NCBI GenBank assembly: GCA_050942695.1
Contig: JBMNNU010000123.1
Location: 1 to 9,297 of the forward strand
Direction: 5' to 3'
Length of the DNA: 9,297 nucleotides
From: JBMNNU01 sp050942695
Lineage (GTDB): Bacteria; Chloroflexota; UBA6077
Positions within the stretch are counted from its first letter, which is position 1. Every line of letters begins with the position of its first letter. Below, piece after piece: positions 1 through 7,855 of the stretch. Position numbers and translations under genes: made by a program. Below the pieces are notes generated by a model. That model was not told where the DNA came from and did no database searches. It was given only the letters and a program-made list of their open reading frames with translations.

Positions 1-305
1 GTCATCGGGTCCTGAAAAATCATCGCGATCTCCTTGCCCCGAACCTTCCTCATCTCATCCTCGCTGACCTTCAAGAGGTCCCGCCCCTGAAACATCACCT
101 GCCCCCCAACCACCTTCCCCGGCGGCTGAGGTATCAGCCTCATGATCGACAGCGCGGACACACTCTTACCACACCCACTCTCCCCTACAAGCCCCAGCGT
201 CTCCCCCTCGTCAAGGGTGTAGGAGACTCCGTTCACGGCCTTCACCACTCCGTCTTGCGTATAAAAATAGGTCCTCAGATCGCTGACTTCCAGCAGTCGA
301 CCCAT
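1..305 (-). CDS. Dipeptide/oligopeptide ABC transporter ATP-binding protein, N-terminal part (truncated by window edge)
   Basis: This is the N-terminal 101 residues of an ATPase of the DppD/OppD type, which would power peptide (or nickel) import from the inner face of the membrane. The fragment starts MGRLLEVSDLRTYFYTQDG, has a Walker A GESGCGKS at about residues 41-48, and reaches the Q-loop FQDPM at the window edge. The 'RTYFYTQDGVVKAVNGVS' opening and 'DPMT' Q-loop are typical of peptide-transporter ATPases rather than other ABC importers. The ATG at 305 is preceded by GAGGTGG, a good ribosome site. It begins 27 nt after the gcvPB stop with no room for a terminator, so it may be the last-seen gene of the glycine operon. 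Its codons are unusually rich in GGG and GTG compared with the gcv genes. The signature motif, Walker B and C-terminal peptide-transporter extension lie outside the window, so the substrate cannot be assigned. Confidence 0.9.
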   Translation of the reverse strand, partial: MGRLLEVSDLRTYFYTQDGVVKAVNGVSYTLDEGETLGLVGESGCGKSVSALSIMRLIPQPPGKVVGGQVMFQGRDLLKVSEDEMRKVRGKEIAMIFQDPM

Positions 306-332
306 CCTTTACCACCTCGTTTCCAGGGGTTT

Positions 333-1772
333 TCACCAACGCAGCTTCGGCTGCCTTGCCGCCTTCGCTTCATCAAGCCGGCCTATCACCGTCGTCGTGG
401 GTGCGGATGTTACTAGCTCAGGCTGCTCCTCTACCTCTCTAGCAATCGCTAGCATCGCCTCGGCAAAGGCATCAAGCGTTTCCTTGCTCTCTGTCTCAGT
501 AGGCTCTATCATCAATGCCTCTTCGACGATCAGCGGAAAGTACACCGTGGGCGGGTGAATGCCGTAATCGATCAAGCGTTTGGCTATATCGAGAGTTCTG
601 ACACCTAACGCCTTTTGGCGCCTTCCAGACAGAACGAACTCGTGCATACAGGTTCGAGGATAGGGTACCTCGTACGCCTGCTGCAACCGCACGCGAAGGT
701 AATTTGCGCTGATGATAGCGTTTTCGCCGACCTTGCACAACCCTTCGGCGCCTAAGGCTCTAATGTAGGCGTATGCCCTGACCAGCACTCCAAAGTTGCC
801 GTAGAAGCTACGGACCCTACCTATCGAATTGGGAAGGTCGTACTTAAACGTATACTTACCTTCCGAAGTCATTGCTACCACCGGCACAGGCAGAAAATCC
901 GCGAGCAGGTCTCTAGCTACAACTACGCCCGCCCCTGGCCCACCGCCTCCATGAGGGGTAGCAAAGGTTTTGTGCAGGTTGACGTGCATCACGTCGAATC
1001 CGAGATCTCCAGGCTTTGCCACTCCCAGCAGGGCGTTGAGGTTCGCCCCATCCCCATAGAGCAGTGCGCCAGCCTGATGAACGACCTCCGATATCTCCAG
1101 CATGTTCTCATCAAACAGCCCTAGAGTGTTGGGCATGGTGAGCATGAGCGCTGCAGTCTCTTCATCGATAAGTGTCCGGAGAGCCTGCATATCCACGTTT
1201 CCGCGATCGTCGGACTTCACCGGCACAGTAGCGTACCCGCACATAGCGGCCGTGGCCGGATTCGTCCCGTGCGCCGAATCTGGTATCAGCACCTTGGTGC
1301 GCTTTCGATCCCCTCGCGACTCGTGGTAGGCGTGGATCATCAGCATTCCGGTCAATTCGCCGTGAGCGCCGGCCGCGGGTTGCAGCGTGACTGCTCTCAA
1401 ACCGGTGATCTCCCCCAACGCCTGTTGCAACTCGTACAATAGTCGCAAAGCACCCTGGATCGTATCTTCAGGCTGGTAAGGGTGGAGTGCGGCGAAACCA
1501 GCCCACCGAGCTACATCCTCCGAGACCTTGGGGTTGTACTTCATAGTGCAGGAGCCCAATGGATAGAAGCCAGTGTCGACGCCGTAGTTGAGGTGAGACA
1601 GGTGAACGAAGTGCCTGACTACCTCGTTCTCCGATACCTCCGGCAGATCCAAACCATTGCGCAACATCTCAGCGGGCAGCTTATCAGCTTCTACCTTCGG
1701 GACATCACTGGCCGGGAGCTGATGCCCTACTCGCCCCGGGCGAGAAATTTCGGATAATAAGGGTTCCGTCAT
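333..1772 (-). CDS. gcvPB: Glycine dehydrogenase (decarboxylating) subunit 2, P-protein beta half
   Basis: This is the PLP-carrying half of the split P-protein. With GcvPA it decarboxylates glycine and passes the aminomethyl group to the lipoyl arm of GcvH, in the cytoplasm. The 479 residues match the usual GcvPB length. Landmarks are FYPLGSCTMKYNPK (about 69-82), QPAAGAHGELTGM (131-143), DSAHGTNPATA (165-175), the cofactor-ring aspartate in YGDGANLNA (D241), and the PLP-binding lysine in VNLHKTFATPHGGGGPG (K268). The ATG at 1772 overlaps the gcvPA stop as ATGA (4 nt) and has a strong GGGAGG ribosome site inside the end of gcvPA, which fits translational coupling to make equal amounts of the two subunits. 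All active-site motifs are intact and there is no frameshift. The split form is known from Firmicutes, Chloroflexi, Thermotogae and archaea, unlike the fused GcvP of enterobacteria. Confidence 0.97.
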   Translation of the reverse strand: MTEPLLSEISRPGRVGHQLPASDVPKVEADKLPAEMLRNGLDLPEVSENEVVRHFVHLSHLNYGVDTGFYPLGSCTMKYNPKVSEDVARWAGFAALHPYQPEDTIQGALRLLYELQQALGEITGLRAVTLQPAAGAHGELTGMLMIHAYHESRGDRKRTKVLIPDSAHGTNPATAAMCGYATVPVKSDDRGNVDMQALRTLIDEETAALMLTMPNTLGLFDENMLEISEVVHQAGALLYGDGANLNALLGVAKPGDLGFDVMHVNLHKTFATPHGGGGPGAGVVVARDLLADFLPVPVVAMTSEGKYTFKYDLPNSIGRVRSFYGNFGVLVRAYAYIRALGAEGLCKVGENAIISANYLRVRLQQAYEVPYPRTCMHEFVLSGRRQKALGVRTLDIAKRLIDYGIHPPTVYFPLIVEEALMIEPTETESKETLDAFAEAMLAIAREVEEQPELVTSAPTTTVIGRLDEAKAARQPKLRW

Positions 1773-3136
1773 TGCGATCCTCCCTTGGCAGCGCCTATCT
1801 CGGCCAAGGCTGAAACCAGGCTATCGATATCCTGCTTACGGTTGACTTCAGTAGCGCACACCAGCATGCATCCATGTAATTCGGGATACGATGATCCCAG
1901 GTCGTATCCACCAATTATCTTCTTGTCTAAGAGTGAGCGATTGATCTCGGCTGGAGGGCGCGGGCATTCCACTACGAATTCGTTGAAAAACGATCCGCCG
2001 TCTATCAATTTATAGCCTTCGAGGGCAGCAATCTGTCGTGCTGCATAGTGGGCCTTATCGAAACAGAGGCCAGCTACCTGTTTCAGTCCCTCCGGCCCTA
2101 AAAGCCCCATGTAGATAGCAGCCGCAAGCGCGACGAGGGATTCGCTCGTGCAGATGTTGGAGGTTGCCTTCTCGCGCCGGATGTGCTGCTCCCTTGCTTG
2201 CAGCGTCAGCACAAAGCCACGCCTGCCTTGACCGTCCACAGCGGCCCCAACTAATCTACCGGGCATGTGTCTGACGAAACGCTCTTTGCAGGCTAAAATC
2301 CCAAGGGCAGGCCCTCCAAGAGAGATGGGATTTCCGAGGCTTTGCCCCTCTCCTACGGCGATATCTGCACCCCACTCCCCAGGGCTCTTCAGTAAGCCCA
2401 GAGATATCGGGTCGCTGGAAACGATGAACAGTCCGCCGACCTGGTGAATCCTATCTGCTATCGATGCAAGATCCTGCACCCTGCCGAAGAAGTCCGGCTG
2501 CTGCACTGCGCAACAAGCCGTTTCGCTATCCACCAGATCTTCCAGCCCTTCCTCCACGATTCGGTCTCCATCTCGATGGATCGAGGATGTGACCACCTGG
2601 AACCCCCGGCTTTGCAGGTAGGTGCAAACCACCGCTCGATACTCCGGGTGGATGGATCCAGAGAGAACCACTTTATTTCTCTTAGTCGTGGCTATCGACA
2701 TTAGAGATGCTTCCGCTAGGGCGGTTGCGCCATCATACATGGATGTGTTGGTTACATCCATACCGGTGAGCGCGCAGATCATACTCTGGAACTCGAACAT
2801 CGACTGCAGGATGCCCTGGCTGACCTCCGGCTGATAGGGTGTGTAGGAGGTGTAGAACTCGCTCCGCAACAGCAGTTGCGAAATCGGCGCCGGTACGTAA
2901 TGGTTATAAGCACCGGCCCCCTGGAAACAGCTATACTCCTCGAGATTAGCATTCTGGCGAGCGATACCCCGCAGTTCGGCTACCAACTCCATCTCCGTAA
3001 GCGGAGCCGGGAGGTCGAGACGTGGCCGCCGCACCTTCGCCGGAACGACTTCCAGGAGGTCGTCGACGGTTGCTACGCCGATGGCTTTGAGCATCTCCTC
3101 CCTATCTTTTTCGGTATTCGGGATAAAGTCCATCAT
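1769..3136 (-). CDS. gcvPA: Glycine dehydrogenase (decarboxylating) subunit 1, P-protein alpha half
   Basis: This is the alpha half of the split P-protein, which pairs with GcvPB to form the glycine-decarboxylating enzyme. It is 455 residues long, normal for the family. Family motifs are FIPNTEKDREEML at the N-terminus, GAGAYNHYVP (about 73-82), FYTSYTPYQPEVSQG (94-108) and NTSMYDGATALAEA (130-143). As expected for this half there is no PLP lysine motif; the fold is an aminotransferase-like domain that completes the active site. Two adjacent ATG codons (3136 and 3133) are possible starts. The upstream AGGTGA lies very close to the first, so 3133 has the better spacing, giving MDFIPNT. The gene begins 5 nt after the gcvH stop and ends in the ATGA overlap with gcvPB. 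Confidence 0.96.
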   Translation of the reverse strand: MMDFIPNTEKDREEMLKAIGVATVDDLLEVVPAKVRRPRLDLPAPLTEMELVAELRGIARQNANLEEYSCFQGAGAYNHYVPAPISQLLLRSEFYTSYTPYQPEVSQGILQSMFEFQSMICALTGMDVTNTSMYDGATALAEASLMSIATTKRNKVVLSGSIHPEYRAVVCTYLQSRGFQVVTSSIHRDGDRIVEEGLEDLVDSETACCAVQQPDFFGRVQDLASIADRIHQVGGLFIVSSDPISLGLLKSPGEWGADIAVGEGQSLGNPISLGGPALGILACKERFVRHMPGRLVGAAVDGQGRRGFVLTLQAREQHIRREKATSNICTSESLVALAAAIYMGLLGPEGLKQVAGLCFDKAHYAARQIAALEGYKLIDGGSFFNEFVVECPRPPAEINRSLLDKKIIGGYDLGSSYPELHGCMLVCATEVNRKQDIDSLVSALAEIGAAKGGSQ

Positions 3137-3141
3137 TTCAC

Positions 3142-3522
3142 CTACGAGCCGGAGATTTCTTTTTCGTATTCCTCGGCATTCAATAGAGCGTTTAGCTCAG
3201 ATTGGTCGCTTAACCGAACGCGAATCATCCAGCCGGCCCCGTATGGATCCTCGTTCACCTTCTCCGGAGCTTTGCTGAGGTTTTCGTTGACCGCGACGAT
3301 CTCGCCGCTAACAGGTGCGAACAGGTCCGAGGCAGCCTTTACCGATTCAACCACGCCAAAGGTTTTGAACTGCTCAACTTTCTGGCCTACCGCCGGTAGT
3401 TCGACGTATACGACGTCCCCTAGCTGATCCTGAGCATGTTCTGTGATGCCGATAATCGCTTCGCCATCTTCGACTTTTACCCACTCGTGTTCCTTCGAAT
3501 ACCGGAGTTCCTTAGGTGTCAT
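3142..3522 (-). CDS. gcvH: Glycine cleavage system H protein (lipoyl carrier)
   Basis: GcvH is the small lipoylated shuttle that carries the aminomethyl group from the P-protein to GcvT and is then reoxidised by the L-protein. Family hallmarks are RYSKEHEWVKVEDGEAIIGITEHAQDQLGD near the start (abbreviated here: HEWV, then GITEHAQ), the lipoyl-lysine motif VVESVKAASD (K62 from the start chosen here) and APVSGEIVAVNE. I chose the ATG at 3522 (126 residues) rather than the upstream in-frame GTG at 3534, because the ribosome site GAGGAG falls inside those four extra codons, 4 nt before the ATG. That ribosome site overlaps the gcvT stop codon (TGAGGAG), so gcvH follows gcvT by 8 nt and is probably coupled to it. 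Length is typical. Lipoylation depends on lipoate ligase or LipA/LipB encoded elsewhere. Confidence 0.96.
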   Translation of the reverse strand: MTPKELRYSKEHEWVKVEDGEAIIGITEHAQDQLGDVVYVELPAVGQKVEQFKTFGVVESVKAASDLFAPVSGEIVAVNENLSKAPEKVNEDPYGAGWMIRVRLSDQSELNALLNAEEYEKEISGS

Positions 3523-3530
3523 CTTTCTCC

Positions 3531-4664
3531 TCACTTATTCCTTTTTCGTCGATAGAAGGGTAGACTCACGAGGTTTGCGGGATGGGCAGCGCCTCGAACT
3601 ACCACTTCTAAGGGCAGGCTTCCATCCGCCTTGTCAGCGTCGATCAATGCCATAGCCACGCTTCTCCCCAGCGTAGGAGAGAAGCTGCCGCTCGTTACCT
3701 GGCCTACCTTGGACGATCCCGCCAGCACCTCAGTTCCCTGACGGGCTATCGCCCTATCCGGTATCTCCAGCCCAACCAACTGTCTCTTTGGCCCTTCCTG
3801 TGCGATCAGCAGCAGCGCATCTCGCCCGATAAAATCCCCTTTGTCCATCCGAACGAACCGGCTCAAGCCTGCTTCCAGAGGGTTGATCGTCTCATCCAAC
3901 TCGTGCCCATAAAGAGGCATTCCGGCTTCCATCCGGAGGGTGTCACGAGCGCCGAGCCCGGCCAGCCCGACCTCTCCTTTTGCCGCCATCTGAGAGAAAT
4001 CACGCCAGAGGCGAATTCCTGCTTCGACGGGCAGGATAACTTCAAAACCGTCCTCTCCTGTGTAACCGGTGCGAGAGATCAGGCATTCTTCGCCGATCAC
4101 TTTTGCCGGAGAGACATGGTAATACCGCATCTTCTGGAGTTCGATGTCGACCATAGCTTGGAGGATGCTCTCGGATTTGGGCCCCTGGATCCCGATCATC
4201 ACCGTTTCTTTAGTTCGATCATCGATAACGATTTCTGAGGCTTTTGCGTCTTTGAAAGAACTAGCCTTGATCTCCTCCATCCACCCCAACACCTTTACCC
4301 GGTTCGAGGCGTTAACAACCAGCATATACTCGCTATCGGCCAACCGGTAGACCAGGATATCGTCTCGCACCCCACCTGCCTTGTTGCACAAAAGGGAGTA
4401 CTGCACCTGGCCTTCAGACAACTTCGTCACATCGTTAGTGGCAAGAAACTGGAGAAAACGCGCTGCCGCAGATCCGGACATATACACACGACCCATATGA
4501 GATAGGTCGAAAATCCCAGCCTCTTGCCGCACCATCTTATGTTCGGCCACGATTCCGGTGTACTGGACCGGCATCAGCCATCCGCCAAATTCGATCACTT
4601 TTGCGCCGGCTTCCAGATGCTGCTCATACAGTGGAGTCCTGTTAGATCCGCTCTGCTCGTTCAT
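3531..4664 (-). CDS. gcvT: Glycine cleavage system T protein (aminomethyltransferase)
   Basis: GcvT transfers the one-carbon unit from aminomethyl-GcvH to tetrahydrofolate, releasing ammonia and producing 5,10-methylene-THF. It has 377 residues, slightly longer than the E. coli protein. Motifs are RTPLYEQH at the N-terminus, FGGWLMPVQY (about 26-35), FDLSHMGR (52-59), the catalytic-region GGVRDD with D101 in the position of the conserved catalytic aspartate, SRTGYTGEDGFE (198-209) and GARDTLRMEAGMPLYGHEL (238-256), the folate-site region. The C-terminal barrel ends with SFSPTLGRSVAMA. The ATG at 4664 overlaps the stop of the upstream acetyltransferase as ATGA. The only purine-rich site upstream (GGTGG, about 10 nt away) is weak, so translation probably relies on coupling with that gene. 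It is the first of four contiguous gcv genes, in the common order T-H-PA-PB. Confidence 0.97.
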   Translation of the reverse strand: MNEQSGSNRTPLYEQHLEAGAKVIEFGGWLMPVQYTGIVAEHKMVRQEAGIFDLSHMGRVYMSGSAAARFLQFLATNDVTKLSEGQVQYSLLCNKAGGVRDDILVYRLADSEYMLVVNASNRVKVLGWMEEIKASSFKDAKASEIVIDDRTKETVMIGIQGPKSESILQAMVDIELQKMRYYHVSPAKVIGEECLISRTGYTGEDGFEVILPVEAGIRLWRDFSQMAAKGEVGLAGLGARDTLRMEAGMPLYGHELDETINPLEAGLSRFVRMDKGDFIGRDALLLIAQEGPKRQLVGLEIPDRAIARQGTEVLAGSSKVGQVTSGSFSPTLGRSVAMALIDADKADGSLPLEVVVRGAAHPANLVSLPFYRRKRNK

Positions 4665-5155
4665 AAGTCGTATACCACCGCCACTTCATCACATTCCGGG
4701 AACTTGGGGCAACGGATACACTCGCCCCATACCTTCCTCGGCAATTCGTTAACCGCGATTCGTTTGAACCCAACCCTTTCGAAGAACTCGGACTCTCGGG
4801 TAAGCGCGTACACTCGCGGGATTCCCATCTCCCTCGCCTCATCTATGCAAGCGTTCACCAACACCCTGCCAAGCCCCTGCCGCTGGTAGCCTCTGTCAAC
4901 CGCTAGAGACCGGACTTCAGCCAGATCCGACCAGTTGATGTGCAGAGCGCAGCAAGCGATTACCTTGTTGCCCTCTTCGATAACCCAAAAGTCCCTCAGG
5001 TTTTCGTATAGTTCACTCAACGGGCGCGCGAGCATAGCCCCGGCTTCGGCGTGGTCGTTGATAAGTCGATGCATTGTTGGAACGTCGGCAATACGAGCTT
5101 TCCGAGTCGCTGTCACAGTATTGAGAGTACCCCCTGCTACTTCTTCGATTTGCAT
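4661..5155 (-). CDS. GNAT acetyltransferase resembling short-form ArgA (N-acetylglutamate synthase)
   Basis: This is a 164-residue single-domain GNAT enzyme using acetyl-CoA. It most resembles the stand-alone N-acetyltransferases annotated as short ArgA (Mycobacterium Rv2747 type), which acetylate glutamate or glutamine at the first step of arginine synthesis. Evidence is the sequence around MLARPLSELYENLRDFWV (about 41-58), the beta4 segment AEVRSLAVD (79-87), the acetyl-CoA loop GYQRQGLGRVLV (89-100), FFERVGFKRI (124-133) and the ending KVWGECIRCPKFPECDE (141-157), whose CxxCx5C cysteines (C146, C149, C155) recur in this subfamily. No amino-acid-kinase or ACT domain is fused. The ATG at 5155 lies 19 nt inside recN, with GGAG 8 nt upstream; its stop overlaps gcvT as ATGA. 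The first ~17 residues precede the conserved domain, so a slightly later start is possible. The substrate is inferred, not proven. Confidence 0.8.
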   Translation of the reverse strand: MQIEEVAGGTLNTVTATRKARIADVPTMHRLINDHAEAGAMLARPLSELYENLRDFWVIEEGNKVIACCALHINWSDLAEVRSLAVDRGYQRQGLGRVLVNACIDEAREMGIPRVYALTRESEFFERVGFKRIAVNELPRKVWGECIRCPKFPECDEVAVVYDL

Positions 5156-6969
5156 CCTTTAATCTCCTCAGACCTACATAACAGCTCCTTAGCACTTGCA
5201 TGAGCAGATGCTGACCCGGCGCTCCCGGCCAGCATCGTAGCCAGCTCATCTACTCGTTGCTCTCCCTCTAATTGCCTCACGGCGGTGCGCGTACGCCCCC
5301 CTTCGACAATTTTTGCTACCGAGAGATGGGTATCTGCCATCGCTGCGATTTGAGGAAGGTGTGTAATACAAAGCACCTGGTGGTTCTCCGTCAGCCTCCA
5401 CAGCTTCTCGCCGACTCGCATCCCGCTGCGGGCTCCCACCCCCACATCTATCTCATCAAACACCAAGGTGGGTATCGCGTCCGCCTGGCACAATATCGTC
5501 TTGAGAGCCAGCATCAGCCGCGCCATTTCTCCGCCGCTAGCGATCCTCGCAAGCGGTTTCGCCTCCTCCCCAGGGTTGGGAGAAACCAAAAACTCAACCC
5601 GGTCGATCCCCGTGAGATCGAACGCAACCCTCGTAGTGTCCTGAATCCCAGGTTCTGAGCCCTGCGTCCTGAGTCCTACGTGCTGAGTGCTCTCTTCGCG
5701 TCCCCCCGCCTCTCCGTCTACCCGTGCCGGAGAGAGTGGAACGCCGTTGGGATCGGGGGTTAACGAGAAGGAGACCTCGAACCTCGTTCCACGCATGTTC
5801 AGGTCGGCCAACTCTCGCTGCATTTCCTCCGAGAGTCGAACCGTCGCCTCTTTTCTCGCTTGCGATAGCTTTCCGGCTAGCTCACCCACCTTCTGCAGCA
5901 ATGCGTTTTCGGATTGCCGTAGCTCATCCAGGTAATATGCCCGGTTTGCCAGCTTTTCCAGCCTGGTTTCGGCCTCCTCGCAGTAGCGCAGCACCTCGCC
6001 TACTGTCCGCCCATACTTCCTTTTCAATTGAGATATCAGATCTAGCCGCTCTTCCAACTCCACCAACCGCTGCGGATCGTTCTCGATCGCTTCGGCGTAG
6101 CTACTCGTCTTCTGAGCTACGTCTTCCACTGCAAATCGGGCGGCTTCCAGCGCCTCGCGATCACCCTCCAGGCTCGGGTCCATCCTGCCCAACTCCAGGA
6201 AAAGCCTATCGGCTTGCGCCAGCAGGTCAATCGCCCCCTGGTGCTCATCGCCACCGCTCAACAACCGGTGGATCGTCGCCGATATCTCCATCAGTCGTTC
6301 GGCATTCCGGAGTCGCCCTCGCTCCAGCGTTAACTGGTCTTCTTCTACTTCTGAGAGGTTTGCCGACCGTATCTCCTGGATCTGGTATCCCAGGAGATCT
6401 ATCTCCCTAGCAGACTCCCTCTCATCTCGAGTCATCTGCTCGATATCGTTTCTGACAGCGCGCAGCTCCCTCACCGCCTGGGATACCTGGCTCCGGAGAT
6501 CCATCAGTCCTGCGTAACGATCCAGGTAATCGATATGTTCTTTTACTCGAAGCAATGAGAGATGCTCGCTTTGTCCGTGAATATCCACCAGAAGCTGTCC
6601 TACTCTCTGCATCGTCGACATAGGCACAATCCGGCCATTCAGCCTACCCACAGTCCGGCCGCTGCTCCGGTTTACCTCACGGCTGAGAATCAACAGGCCA
6701 TCCTCGGCCTCAAAGCCGTACTCGGAGAGCAGAGACTCCAACTCTTGCGGTAACGAGTCCAATTGGAATACTGCCTCCGCCAGCGCCTGGTTAGCGCCTG
6801 TACGAACCACGTCGGTATCGATCCTTTGGCCCAGCGCAGCACCTAGAGCATCTACGATAATGGACTTTCCAGCCCCGGTCTCGCCCGTCAGCAGGTTGAG
6901 GCCTGGAGTAAATTTCACCCGCAGCTCATCGATAATGGCAAAATCCCTGATGTTGAGCTCGATTAGCAC
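5137..6969 (-). CDS. recN: DNA repair protein RecN (SMC-like ATPase)
   Basis: RecN is a cytoplasmic SMC-like ATPase recruited to double-strand breaks to help RecA-dependent repair. The 610 residues hold Walker A GETGAGKS (29-36), the HGQSEHLSLL motif after it (131-140), a long coiled-coil middle (about 150-390, e.g. heptad-rich ELEERLDLISQLKRKYG), the ABC signature IASGGEMARLMLALK (476-490), Walker B TLVFDEIDVGVGARSG (501-516) and the switch histidine ITHLPQIAAMAD (535-546). All ATPase residues are intact. Odd feature: between FEVSFSLTPDPNGVPL and RVAFDLTGIDRVEF there is a hydrophilic insertion of about 35 residues (roughly 412-447), partly encoded by a degenerate 14-bp tandem repeat. The start is GTG at 6969 with AGAGG 10 nt upstream, 7 nt after the nadK stop. 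It is larger than most RecN (about 550-580) mainly because of this insertion. Confidence 0.96.
   Translation of the reverse strand: MLIELNIRDFAIIDELRVKFTPGLNLLTGETGAGKSIIVDALGAALGQRIDTDVVRTGANQALAEAVFQLDSLPQELESLLSEYGFEAEDGLLILSREVNRSSGRTVGRLNGRIVPMSTMQRVGQLLVDIHGQSEHLSLLRVKEHIDYLDRYAGLMDLRSQVSQAVRELRAVRNDIEQMTRDERESAREIDLLGYQIQEIRSANLSEVEEDQLTLERGRLRNAERLMEISATIHRLLSGGDEHQGAIDLLAQADRLFLELGRMDPSLEGDREALEAARFAVEDVAQKTSSYAEAIENDPQRLVELEERLDLISQLKRKYGRTVGEVLRYCEEAETRLEKLANRAYYLDELRQSENALLQKVGELAGKLSQARKEATVRLSEEMQRELADLNMRGTRFEVSFSLTPDPNGVPLSPARVDGEAGGREESTQHVGLRTQGSEPGIQDTTRVAFDLTGIDRVEFLVSPNPGEEAKPLARIASGGEMARLMLALKTILCQADAIPTLVFDEIDVGVGARSGMRVGEKLWRLTENHQVLCITHLPQIAAMADTHLSVAKIVEGGRTRTAVRQLEGEQRVDELATMLAGSAGSASAHASAKELLCRSEEIKGCKSKK
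5633..5688 (-). repeat. Degenerate 4 x 14-bp tandem repeat inside recN
   Basis: Read on the minus strand, four successive 14-nt units align: actcagcacgtagg (5688-5675), actcaggacgcagg (5674-5661), gctcagaacctggg (5660-5647) and attcaggacactac (5646-5633). The core nCTCAGnAC is shared. Units 1 and 2 differ at two positions; units 3 and 4 are more worn. The block encodes recN residues 428-446 (STQHVGL to GIQDT) within a non-conserved insertion. Because 14 is not a multiple of 3, each unit is read in a different frame, so selection is unlikely to be for a repeated peptide. It looks like an inserted or expanded DNA repeat tolerated in a protein loop. Confidence 0.7.
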
Positions 6970-6976
6970 GGATCGT

Positions 6977-7855
6977 TTACCTCTTCTTGAGACCTTCTAC
7001 CAATGTTTTGTAAAAACTAGAGTCGTTCCCTAATCGTGCAAACACCGTCCGTTCCTTCGCGATGCTAACGGTTACAGGCTGGTTGTTCCTCAAGGGAATC
7101 TGGACCTGGCCATCCAACACCAGCAGGGTTGGCTGCTCGGCAGAGGCGCGAACTTCTACGCAGGCCGAAGCAGGCACTACCAATGAGCGCAGGACCGCCA
7201 TGTGAGCCGCAATCGGGACCACCACCATGGCCTCCACCCCCGGCGCCAACACTGGCCCGCCGGCAGCTAAAGCGTAGGCAGTAGACCCTGTAGAGCTGGA
7301 GACAATCAATCCATCAGCAACGTAATGCACGACATGCACCCCATCTACTGAGAGATCGACCTGAACGACCCGAGGGCTTGCGCCCCGCGCTATCACAACG
7401 TCGTTAAGCGCCAACAGGGGAGCGCTGGTTACGTCGTCATTATGCCCCATAGCCAGCTCTTCTGGTGTATCTCCGCCGGGTTCCGGCGCAGCATGGACCT
7501 GCGCTGACAACATTAGTCGCTCATCCTTCCAGTAATTACCTGCTAGTATCGATGGCAACTGCTGGTGGACATTCTGGGGGGGCAGTTCGGTCAGGTAACC
7601 CAGCTTCCCCATAGCCACTCCCAAGATCGGGATACCGCTTCCGGCCAACCACCTGGCAGCCCGGATTATGGTGCCGTCACCGCCAAAGGTTACCGCTAAA
7701 TGGACCCCGGAGCTGTCTTCAACTGCAGGGTCCAACTCCCATGCAGACAACAACCTGGGAACGAACCCACTGGACTCGACGATCTTATAACATGACTCTG
7801 CCAGTTGCTTGGCTTCAATCCTGGCTGGCTGATATATCAAGGCGACGGTTTGCAC
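6977..7855 (-). CDS. nadK: NAD kinase
   Basis: NAD kinase phosphorylates NAD+ to NADP+ using ATP or polyphosphate and is the sole route to NADP(H). The diagnostic GGDGT (about 58-62 from the chosen start) follows VTF, then GVAMGKLGYLTEL (the family's G-x-N-x-G-x-L-GFLT region), LNDVVIARG, DGLIVSSSTGSTAYALAAGGPV and the hydrophobic PIAAHMAVLRSLVVP, which together make the nucleotide site. The length of about 292 residues is normal. I place the start at the GTG at 7855 rather than the GTG at 7861, because the ribosome site AAAGGAG ends directly against the earlier codon but sits 5 nt from the later one (AGGAG-TGACC-GTG), giving MQTVALIYQP. A short extra loop (about 114-140: EPGGDTPEELAMGHNDD) precedes LNDVV. 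recN follows after 7 nt. Confidence 0.96.
   Translation of the reverse strand: MQTVALIYQPARIEAKQLAESCYKIVESSGFVPRLLSAWELDPAVEDSSGVHLAVTFGGDGTIIRAARWLAGSGIPILGVAMGKLGYLTELPPQNVHQQLPSILAGNYWKDERLMLSAQVHAAPEPGGDTPEELAMGHNDDVTSAPLLALNDVVIARGASPRVVQVDLSVDGVHVVHYVADGLIVSSSTGSTAYALAAGGPVLAPGVEAMVVVPIAAHMAVLRSLVVPASACVEVRASAEQPTLLVLDGQVQIPLRNNQPVTVSIAKERTVFARLGNDSSFYKTLVEGLKKR

Noticed and set aside
2876..3427. 183-codon open frame on the plus strand across the gcvPA-gcvH junction
   Set aside because: It is antisense to two well-supported genes, has no ribosome site or promoter, and shows no recognisable motif.
3523..3534. Upstream GTG start for gcvH (MRRK extension)
   Set aside because: The four extra codons contain the GAGGAG ribosome site for the ATG at 3522, so they are almost certainly untranslated.
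5724..6410. 228-codon open frame on the plus strand inside recN
   Set aside because: It is antisense to a clearly conserved gene with intact motifs, has a Pro/Arg/Ser-rich low-information translation, and no family I recognise. It is a shadow frame.
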